A stretch of DNA of 64,000 nucleotides, from positions 379,276 to 443,275 of the forward strand of contig CAJNDS010000580.1 of the NCBI GenBank assembly GCA_905221605.1. The letters run 5' to 3'. Position 1 is the stretch's first letter. Each line of letters opens with the position of its first letter. Position numbers and translations under genes: made by a program. This document shows positions 32,385 through 39,671 of the stretch, in pieces. Origin of the DNA: Symbiodinium natans. Taxonomy: Eukaryota > Sar > Dinophyceae > Suessiales > Symbiodiniaceae. The notes under the pieces were generated by a model that worked only from the letters and a program-made list of their open reading frames with translations, was not told the DNA's origin and searched no databases.

Positions 32385-32497
32385 GCATGGTATGGGCCCT
32401 TAAAAGGGACTCCGTTTTGTACCCCTACTCTACCCTCTGCAAAGTTAAAGGCCCATACATCAGGATCCTTCAAAGGAGGCTAGGGACCCTATGAGGG
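32385..32497 (+). repeat. Dispersed repeat, family H copy 3
   Basis: GTTGCATGGTATGGGCCCTT at the left and CTTCAAAGGAGGCTAGGGAC at the right match the other family H copies. Internally GGTATGGGCCCTTAA and TTAAAGGCCCATAC form a hairpin. Confidence 0.55.
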
Positions 32498-32511
32498 TTT
32501 GCGCAAATGAG

Positions 32512-32580
32512 GAAATCCGAAGATAGACCCCAACTCGTAGGATTCCCGTAGGATAAAGGACCCCAATTTGGGAAACCCCC
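32512..32580 (+). repeat. Dispersed repeat, family I copy 3
   Basis: ATAGACCCCAACTCGTAGGA, TTCCCGTAGGATAAAGGACC and GGGAAACCCCC follow the same order as in the copy at 864-943. Confidence 0.5.
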
Positions 32581-32640
32581 GTCTGGAGGGCCCATGAACC
32601 TACCCCCAGATTCTTCGGGATTCTTCTTGAAGAGGCCCAG

Positions 32641-33344
32641 ACCCCTAAGCCCTAAACCCTAAACCCTAAACCCGAAACCCTAAACCCTAAACCCTAAACC
32701 CTGAACCTTGAACCCGGAAACCCTAAACCCTCAACCCTGGCACTGCGCCATTCTCGGCTGAGCTGCGCGTGGAGCATCAGCTCCGAGTCGTTGCCGCGCA
32801 CCTGCGCATTCCCAGCTTGGGTTTAGGGTTGAGGGTTGAGGGTTTAGGGGTTAGGGTGTAGGGTTCAGGGTTTAGCTACTTGGAAACCCTTTTAGCTTTG
32901 TAAGCCTACTTAGCATCCCCTAGCTAGAAACCCCCCAAAAATCCCCCTAAACCCTAAACCCTTAGCCCTACACCCTAAACCCTAAGCCCTACACCCTACA
33001 CCCTAAACCCTAAGCCCTACACCCCAAACCCTAGACCCTAAGCCCTACACCCTAAACGCTAGACCCTAAGGGTTTTGGGGTTGGCTTCAATCTCTTGGCC
33101 CAGGGCTCTTTGCGGAGCTTCCTGAACCCAAATATGCCCCAAGCCCTGATCCCAAAATAGTAACAACCTAAGCCCTGAAACCTGAACCCCAAAACCCTCC
33201 AAACAAGAGTCCGGTTTAGGGGTTTCGGGTTTAGGGTTTAGGGTTTAGGGTTTAGGGTTTGGGGTTTAGGGTTTAGGGTTTAGGGTTTAGGGTTTAGGGT
33301 TTAGGGTTTAGGGTTTAGGGTTTAGGGTTCAGCATCTCTGGTCC
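32641..33344. repeat. Telomere-repeat mosaic
   Basis: C-strand arrays at 32645-32735 and 32945-33070 (many CCCTACA and AAGCCCT variants) and G-strand arrays at 32820-32875 and 33211-33333. No gene. Confidence 0.85.
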
Positions 33345-33508
33345 AAGCATTCACTAGTTGAGCAGCTTTCAAGGCCATAGGGGAATACCCACCCGCCCAT
33401 TGGGTCCCACACCATCAGGAAAATAATCTAATCCTCCTCCTCTCTGGGCAGCTACGTTCCTTCTCGATTCCCCTATGGCCTTGAAAGCTGCTCAACTAGT
33501 GAATGCTT
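33345..33508. mobile_element. MITE-like element, family G, perfect 42-bp inverted repeats
   Basis: The left arm (33345-33386, starting AAGCATTCACTAGTTGAGCA) and the right arm (33467-33508, ending TGCTCAACTAGTGAATGCTT) are exact inverses over 42 bp. The 80-bp interior contains CCCATTGGGTCCCACACCAT and has no coding capacity. Perfect arms suggest recent movement or gene conversion. Diverged relatives lie at 7356-7473 and 18777-18875. Confidence 0.85.
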
Positions 33509-33581
33509 ACCTCTCCTACTATATATATATATATTTAAATGTTAAACCCCTTCGTGGATTTGCACAAAAACCGTCAAACAC

Positions 33582-33692
33582 GGATGCTAGTTGAACACGC
33601 TCGGTCTCCAAGAAGCGAGGATGCTAGTTGAACACGCTCGGTCCCCAAAAAGCAGGATGCTAGTTGAACACGCTCGGTCCCCAAAAAGCAGG
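33582..33692 (+). repeat. Minisatellite, three units of about 36-39 bp
   Basis: GGATGCTAGTTGAACACGCT followed by CGGTCCCCAAAAAGCA occurs three times. The unit is followed by a G-rich tract of GGGGGCGGGGGTG type (33706-33778). Confidence 0.92.
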
Positions 33693-33780
33693 CTGGTGGG
33701 GTGGGAAGGGGGTCGGGGGGGTGGGGGCGGGGGTGGGGGCGGGGGTGGGCGGGGGTGGGGGGCGGGGGGGGGGGGGCCCC

Positions 33781-33998
33781 TTGCCCACTAAATATAGGAC
33801 CTTGCCCGCTAAATATATGACCTTGCCCGCTAAATATAAGACCTTGCCCACTAAATATATGACCTTGCCCGCTAAAGGGCGACCTTGCCCACTAAATATA
33901 TGACCTTGCCCGCGAAATATATGACCTTGCCCGCTCAATATATGACCTTGCCCACTAAATATATGACCTTGCCCGCTAAATATATGACCTTGCCCGCA
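33781..33998 (+). repeat. Minisatellite, about ten 21-bp units
   Basis: The unit is ACCTTGCCCGCTAAATATATG, shortened once to GCTAAAGGGCG. C/T changes at the fixed position CCC(A/G)CTAAA alternate between units. The open frames across it on both strands repeat the same seven-residue words and are not genes. Confidence 0.95.
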
Positions 33999-34020
33999 AA
34001 GTCATTAACATTTATATTAT

Positions 34021-35844
34021 ATATGAAAGAGTGGTTTAGGGTACGTAACCCGAAACCCTAAACCCTAAACAAGAGTCCGGTTTGGGGTTTATCTGCTCCC
34101 ATCTAAACCCGGAAACCCCAAACCCCGAAACCCAAAACCACAAAACGCTAAACCCTAACCCCTAAACTCCTGAACCCTTAAACCCTAAACCCTAAACCCT
34201 AAAACCCTAAACCCTAAACCCTAAGCCCTAAACCCCTAAACCCACATGTGGCTCTGCCGGGGTGACCGGCAAGAACCCGCACAGGGATTTCACGGAATTC
34301 CAGTTGAAGATTCAGGGTTCAGGGTTCAGGGTTTAAGGTTTTAGGGTTTAGGGCTTAGGGTTTAGGGTTTAGGGCTTAGGGTTTAGGGTTTAGGGTTTAG
34401 GGTTTAGGGTTTAGGGTTTAGGGTTTAGGGTTTAGGGTTTATGGGTTTAGGGTTTAGGGTTTAGGGTTTAGGGTTTAGGGTTTAGGGTTTAGGGTTTAGG
34501 GTTTAGGGTTTAGGGTTTAGGGTTTAGGGTTTAGAGACTGGGGTCATGGTGCACTCAAAGGACTCAAAGGGCTCAGGGGCTTTGAGCTTCTCGGAGCATC
34601 TCGGAGCTCTATCAGTCCGAGACCCAGTGAATGAACAAGAACGTCTCAAGGTTTAGGGTTCAGGGTTCAGGGTTTAGGGTTTAGGGTTTAGGGTTTAGGG
34701 TTTAGGGCTTAGGGTTTAGGGTTTAGGGTTTTAGGGTTCAGGGTTTGGGGCTTTAGGGTTTTTTTCGGGTTCAGGGTTTACCGTTTTAGGGGTTTTGGGT
34801 TTCAGGGTTTAGGGTTTAGTTAGGGCATGGGCCGACTAAAACGAATACGTTCCTCAAGAACTGGAAGACCGGGCAAACAAGCATTGCTCAAGCATTTGAA
34901 CAAAGAGGTTCCTGGCATCCTGATAGACCCTACTCCCTAACCTACTGTTCGTTTAAGAACCCCAAAAGAATGGAAAATAATAATCCCTATAAGAATACTT
35001 TTATTTTTGTTTTCAGGCAATTAGTAGTAACCCCTTCACCTTACGTCCTCTAAAACCCGATAGACACCTGACAGACTCGACAGACTCTATAAATCCTCTC
35101 GAAGCTCGACTTCTTCTATAAACCCTCTAAACCCTGTACGCCCTAAACCCTAAACCCCCAAACCCCTCAACCCTACACCCTAAGCCCTCAGCCCTAAACC
35201 CTAAACCCTAAACCCTAAACCCTAAACCCTAAGCTAAATCCGCACCTGGCCTGCGAAGCCGCAACCCCCCCCCCCCACCCCAATGCATTCGACAGCTGTC
35301 GGCCTTCGCAGCTGCGTGCCGGAGAGTGTTCGGCTGAGGTGGGCGGGATGTGGCCAGGGAGTTGTACCTTCGAGGGTTTTTTTAAGGGTTTAGGGCTTAG
35401 GGCTTAGGGCTTAGGGTTTAGGGTTTAAGGTTTAGGGTTTAGGGCTTAGGGTTTAAGGTTTAGGGCTGAGGGTTTTGGGTTTTGGGTCTACCGCGGGGGG
35501 GGTTTCGTCGTGCTGCCTGAACTTCCTAGCCCTAAACCCCGAACCCTGAACCCCAAACCTTTCTCTTTTTCTGGGGGTGAGGAAGAAAGAGGCAAGGCCA
35601 TCCCACCTCCAAACTCCAAGGGGGCTCCTACGTCAATGCCCTAAACCCTAAACCCTAAACCCTAAACCCTAAACCCTAAACCCAAAAAAACACTGCCAGG
35701 ATGCTCCGAGTACTCCTCCACATTGGTGTTGATCCTGGGTTTGGGGTTTGGGGACTGGGGTTTAGGGTTTAGGGGTTAGGGTTTAGGGTTTAGGGTTCAG
35801 GGTTTCGGGTTCAGGGTTTCGGGTTTGGGGTTTGGGGTTTGGGG
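34021..35844. repeat. Telomere-repeat mosaic up to the retrotransposon
   Basis: Arrays: 34141-34245 (C), 34310-34535 (G, over 30 units), 34651-34760 (G), 35140-35235 (C), 35390-35470 (G), 35637-35683 (C) and 35740-35844 (G). The last one, ending in TTTGGGG units, is the insertion site of the copia element. The segment 34820-35130 is non-telomeric with no gene recognised. Confidence 0.88.
34310..34535 (+). repeat. Interstitial telomere array (TTTAGGG)n, over 30 units
   Basis: Near-perfect array of about 225 bp with a few TTCAGGG and CTTAGGG units at its left end. Confidence 0.97.
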
Positions 35845-36065
35845 TACGGGGGGCAACCGAAGGAGGACAGGGAACAAAACAGTCAGCCCCAACAGAAGCC
35901 CTTGATTCCCCTGGAACAACCGAAGACAAAACCCAAAGCACAACCAAACACACCTTTTCCGTAGGGCGCATTGCCCACGTTTCTTGAGCCAAAAATATCC
36001 GGGTTCATTGACCCCTTCAACTCCCATCACCAACTCTTTTCTACAATACCAGTTGCAGCTCCGCA
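35845..36065 (-). repeat. 3' LTR of the copia element
   Basis: Identical to 45476-45696 at all 221 positions as I read them. In element sense it starts TGCGGAGC and ends CCCCCCGTA, so the ends are TG...TA with a short imperfect inverted repeat (TGCGG/CCGTA). At 35983-35994 the plus strand reads CTTGAGCCAAAA; in element sense this is TTTTGGCTCAAG, equal to the 3' end of the dinoflagellate spliced leader. Confidence 0.93.
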
Positions 36066-36093
36066 CTCCCCCTGTCCTAGGATTTCCTAGGAC
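36066..36093 (-). other. Polypurine tract and adjacent stem-loop
   Basis: Immediately inside the 3' LTR the element-sense strand reads AGGGGGAG (36073-36066), the expected plus-strand primer. Directly upstream of it, 36074-36093 is a perfect 8-bp hairpin, GTCCTAGG-ATTT-CCTAGGAC. Confidence 0.75.
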
Positions 36094-36352
36094 ACATTGG
36101 AGATGCCGTTCTTTGGCCAAAAACCGCCATTTAGGCAGCAGCCAGCTGCTTGAAATGCACATTATGGTTTAACGTCATCCAGGACGAACCTTCAGCTCAT
36201 TGGCTGAATCCTTTACCATTGAGGATTTCTTCACCTCGTACTTAAAAAATTCACGTTCCAGCGGCCCGTTCCTCACCAAGGAACTCAGCATTCACCACCC
36301 AGCCATCCTTGAGGCAATGTTTACAAAGCGTCTTAGCCCTGGGCTGTGAATA
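36094..36352 (-). other. 3' untranslated part of the copia element
   Basis: About 260 bp between the RNase H-containing frame and the purine tract. It is not telomeric and I see no conserved coding. Short frames here on both strands are shadows. Confidence 0.6.
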
Positions 36353-38785
36353 TCACAGAACATCACAGTCACTGCTTGCGTGCATACAGTTCCCACCCAC
36401 TGTTGTATACAAAGTGGCACTCGCAGGAATAACCACCGCTTTCTTGATCCACAGCCATTTATACAGCCGTCGAAAGAGGCACCATGCCAGTTCCCAGAGT
36501 ATAATTGCTGCCACCAAATACGCAACAAGGTCTGAATTGTTGACAACCATTTCAATACCTTGAGCCAGAACCATCACCGTAGACGTGTTGGCGACCTTGC
36601 ACACCCCTTCTTCTGAGCAAAAGAATCCAGCAGTTGACACTTCTTCGCCACCAGTTGCCATCCCTTGCAGAGATGCAGCCACCATCATGACCGCCATTGC
36701 AAGCGAGGCTTTTTTCAAGTCAGTTCCTTGAACCAACAGTCTGAGACCCCAAAGTGCCTTTTGCTTTGCGTACACCTGTCCACTCATCAACTTAGTCAAC
36801 AGGTCAGCGATCATATACTCACCGCGAAGGTGCGCTATCACCATATAACCACGGTCCACCAGAGACCTGACACCGGCTGCTCGAATTCTCAGGTGTCTTG
36901 TTCTCCAGCTTCCAGCAGGATATTGAATGATCGAGCACGTTGAAACCGAATCTGTATACAGCACTTTTTGCAGCGATTCTTCACCTGTTCCAACCAAAGC
37001 GGCAATTATAGGGGTGCACGACTGAATCATCGTTGCTCCCTCTATGGACGCATGTAATTCAGCTTCAGCTGTACTTAAAGCCACCGTTGATTGTCTTTGT
37101 GTTGCCCACATCACTGGACAGTCACCCCACACCACCACCGCTCCTGAGTGGCTCTTTTCATTTTCACCTGCTGCAAAGCTGGCATCCGCGTAGGACTCCA
37201 CCACCTTAACACCTCGTCCATAACGCAACACCTCATTCCTTTCTTTTTCGCATGTTGCGATTGCTCCGAACGTCAAGCCTAACGTTGGAGTTGCAGCAAG
37301 GTATCGGAAAACTTCCTCAGCCTTTTTAACCACAAATCGCGGCCTTCGGGATGTCCACAAAGACAACTGGCTCGTGCAGAACGCCAAATCAGGTCGAGTT
37401 TTGATTGCCACCCAGAGGAACTCCCCTACGGCACCTTGAGCCGCTCGCAAGGAAGGAATATCCACCTCCTCTTCTTCACCTGGAGTTTCTTTCACCATTG
37501 GCAGGTTACTCCCTTTTCCAGTTTCATCGATCTGATACCCTCGTCGGTTCAGCAAATCTCTCACAAAGTCCTCCTGGTTGAGAAAGAAGCTGCCATTTCG
37601 ATACCAGATTTGGACACCCAAAAACTTCAGGAATCCATCACCGCAGCCTGGACCACAGAACTCGGGTTCAGAAGTTTTCCACTCCTTCTTAATCTGTTCC
37701 AAGGCCTCCACTGTCATAGTCCCAGCCATCAAAAAATCATCCACGTAAAGACCCATTGTCCCTACCAACTTGCTTGCACCTTCCGGCTTTTCTTGTGCCA
37801 TAATAAGGAACAGACTTGGGTCTGCATTGGACCTCTGAAAGCTCATTGCTTGTCCATCCTTTGACACCCAAGACATACCTTGAAGACGTTGGTCTCGCCA
37901 CTCCACCCATGCTGCAGGACTTTCGGCCAAACCGTACAAGGCCTTTCTCACAATCCACCGCTCCTCCTTTGTGCAAAGACCCAATTTCACCGCCGCCCTT
38001 GGGGGCTGCACCACCACCAAACGCCCTTCTCTTTGCGCCCTATTCATCGGCGCCGTCAGAAAAGCTTTGGAAATGTCTAAGCCAGCGATGATCCACACCA
38101 TATATGCTGCGTGCCTCACTTGACACCTGAATGTAGTTGAATCTAAACCTGGAGCGTACAGCGAGTGACGACTGAGTGACCTCGGCCCTTCATATTCTGT
38201 AGCTGCCGTTGACGAAATGAAGTTTCCACATGCACAGATACGGGCACGTCGCCTCCCTGTCCCTTGCTTCCGGGTAAACACCACCAGACTGGGAACGTAC
38301 TCAATCACCGGTGCATTAGGCTCTTCCGCCAATTTGTCCAGCTTTTCTTGAGTTGTTGGTTCCACCACCTCCAACTCTTTCACCAAAGACGTCACCTCGT
38401 CCGACAATGATTCCCTCCACTTTTCCAGCTCTTGCATGGCTTCTTGTGTAGGGATTGTTTTTGTTTGCAGGAACTCAACCTCCTCTGCTGCCTCAAGCGC
38501 GGTATTTTCTTGCACCATTTGCTGAACTTGAGCTGCTTTGACCAAAAACTTCGATAGCTGTTCCTCAGCCCTTTTTGCTTTAACCAGCCATTCTCTAGTC
38601 TCTGATCCTTTTTCTTCACTCGACTCATTGGCCGATCCATGGAACTCGTCCAAGATGCAACATTCCTGTTCAGCAATTAGGCGTCGAATACTCAAATGCT
38701 CTTCTAGAGCCCATTGATGCGCTTCGAACACAGCGTAGTCGACTTCTTCTGCAAGGTCGTCCAGCGAGGTCTCTTTCAACGTCAT
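36353..38785 (-). CDS. pol (RT-RH part): Copia reverse transcriptase-RNase H with membrane-type C-terminal tail
   Basis: The 810-codon frame begins at an ATG embedded in an A6 run. Residues 1-150 are acidic and helical, probably coiled coil. The RT core follows: GLDISKAFLTAP (about 234-245) with the first catalytic Asp, KALYGL (about 281), and YVDD (347-350). RNase H follows: YADAS (Asp about 534), STAEAE (about 571), YTDS (about 610-613) and ADLLTK (about 660). All catalytic positions I know for these folds are present. After RNase H come about 130 unusual residues with hydrophobic segments at about 694-712 and 753-770, the latter followed by basic and aromatic residues, which look membrane-spanning. 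The preceding dioxygenase-like frame overlaps its start by about 115 bp, and the in-frame codon just upstream is a stop (TAA). It is therefore either a separate frame or the continuation of a polyprotein after a +1 shift. Confidence 0.9.
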   Translation of the reverse strand: MTLKETSLDDLAEEVDYAVFEAHQWALEEHLSIRRLIAEQECCILDEFHGSANESSEEKGSETREWLVKAKRAEEQLSKFLVKAAQVQQMVQENTALEAAEEVEFLQTKTIPTQEAMQELEKWRESLSDEVTSLVKELEVVEPTTQEKLDKLAEEPNAPVIEYVPSLVVFTRKQGTGRRRARICACGNFISSTAATEYEGPRSLSRHSLYAPGLDSTTFRCQVRHAAYMVWIIAGLDISKAFLTAPMNRAQREGRLVVVQPPRAAVKLGLCTKEERWIVRKALYGLAESPAAWVEWRDQRLQGMSWVSKDGQAMSFQRSNADPSLFLIMAQEKPEGASKLVGTMGLYVDDFLMAGTMTVEALEQIKKEWKTSEPEFCGPGCGDGFLKFLGVQIWYRNGSFFLNQEDFVRDLLNRRGYQIDETGKGSNLPMVKETPGEEEEVDIPSLRAAQGAVGEFLWVAIKTRPDLAFCTSQLSLWTSRRPRFVVKKAEEVFRYLAATPTLGLTFGAIATCEKERNEVLRYGRGVKVVESYADASFAAGENEKSHSGAVVVWGDCPVMWATQRQSTVALSTAEAELHASIEGATMIQSCTPIIAALVGTGEESLQKVLYTDSVSTCSIIQYPAGSWRTRHLRIRAAGVRSLVDRGYMVIAHLRGEYMIADLLTKLMSGQVYAKQKALWGLRLLVQGTDLKKASLAMAVMMVAASLQGMATGGEEVSTAGFFCSEEGVCKVANTSTVMVLAQGIEMVVNNSDLVAYLVAAIILWELAWCLFRRLYKWLWIKKAVVIPASATLYTTVGGNCMHASSDCDVL

Positions 38786-39671
38786 TTTTTAACCACTTCC
38801 TTTTTTCACCTTCTTCAGCCTGTGGTTCCGGAAGAGGAAACTTGCATTGGAGAAGATAGCACCTATCCTTGTAGCTCAAACGCTCCATAAAAACAGGTGT
38901 GTACCCTGTCAAGGATACCCTGTTCCCTTTCCAAGGCATAGGACCATGCAGCTTTCTCGGAAAGAACGACATGAAGTTCCAGTGGATATCCACCAATTTT
39001 CCAGGTAAGACTTTCTTCCCATAGGATTGCTCCACCACTTCAGCTCCTTCCTCTAAGACCTTTTCATCCTCAACCCACAGCTGACCATCTTTATAGTCAC
39101 CAAAGCCACACACATAATTGCAGCAATGCTTTTCATTGTGACTATCCCTATGCAATGACACCGGAGCATTGCATGAGATCTGAAGAGCAGAAAATTTGGC
39201 TTCAGGATTGTGGTGCCTCACGAATGATGCCAAATAACGACATAGCCATGGTCTTCGATGAGTCTCTTTTGTGATACCACACACTCCGCCATGAGTATAG
39301 TGGCCCAACACCAGAGCTCGCGTACTTGCGCACCAATTGTTGATACCACCTCTTCGATTCACCCTCTTTGGGTATACAATCCCTTCCAAAAGCTCCTCGC
39401 AGTCCACGTAATCATACATAGACCTTTCATACATTGACTTGGCTTTTTGCTCTTCTTTTTCCAACTGTGTTCCATCCCCAGCAGTCTCACTTTTGCAGAC
39501 CAAATAAGCATTTTCATGAGGAGAACAGCAAGTCGGCCAATACTCATCACCAGGAACATTGTCCTCAACATCTGCATTTTCTTCCAGCTCCCCCAGACCC
39601 TGCATGTCATCCTCGAAAATTTCTAAGGGCGGACTCTCCCCCCGCTTGCGAAGCAAGCGCAAGGAGCCCAC
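38670..39671 (-). CDS. 2OG-Fe(II) dioxygenase-like segment of the copia polyprotein
   Basis: The frame stays open for 333 codons from a GTG-start position (it is also open further upstream) in the same phase as gag. About residues 115-260 fit a double-stranded beta-helix dioxygenase: SLHRDSHN gives HxD (His174, Asp176), then a GQLWVED strand, then KLHGPMPWKGNRVSLTGYTP gives the distal His (242) and the Arg (251) that normally binds 2-oxoglutarate. AlkB/TET/JBP-type enzymes with this signature oxidise bases or methyl groups in nucleic acid; prolyl hydroxylases and others share it too. The first 110 residues are acidic without a recognised domain. It sits between integrase and reverse transcriptase, where copia usually has only a linker. 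The fold is inferred from motif spacing alone; the substrate is unknown. Confidence 0.6.
   Translation of the reverse strand: MGSLRLLRKRGESPPLEIFEDDMQGLGELEENADVEDNVPGDEYWPTCCSPHENAYLVCKSETAGDGTQLEKEEQKAKSMYERSMYDYVDCEELLEGIVYPKRVNRRGGINNWCASTRALVLGHYTHGGVCGITKETHRRPWLCRYLASFVRHHNPEAKFSALQISCNAPVSLHRDSHNEKHCCNYVCGFGDYKDGQLWVEDEKVLEEGAEVVEQSYGKKVLPGKLVDIHWNFMSFFPRKLHGPMPWKGNRVSLTGYTPVFMERLSYKDRCYLLQCKFPLPEPQAEEGEKRKWLKNDVERDLAGRPCRRSRLRCVRSASMGSRRAFEYSTPNC

Larger units (their letters stand above)
30381..32640. repeat. MITE-rich stretch with a few telomere arrays
   Basis: The stretch contains family F copy 1 (30401-30544), family A copy 6 (30728-30824), a telomere array (30958-31115), family B copy 1 (31232-31344), an interrupted family C copy (31372-31560), a CTTAGGG-rich array (31895-32060), a TTCTTAGGG-like degenerate tract (32100-32370), family H copy 3 (32385-32497) and family I copy 3 (32512-32580). 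Between 31570 and 31745 is an ATACACATAAG-type imperfect repeat. No gene seen. Confidence 0.7.

Noticed and set aside
33781-33998. Regularly spaced 21-bp repeats that might suggest a CRISPR-like array
   Set aside because: The units are directly adjacent with no unique spacers; this is a minisatellite in a eukaryotic genome.
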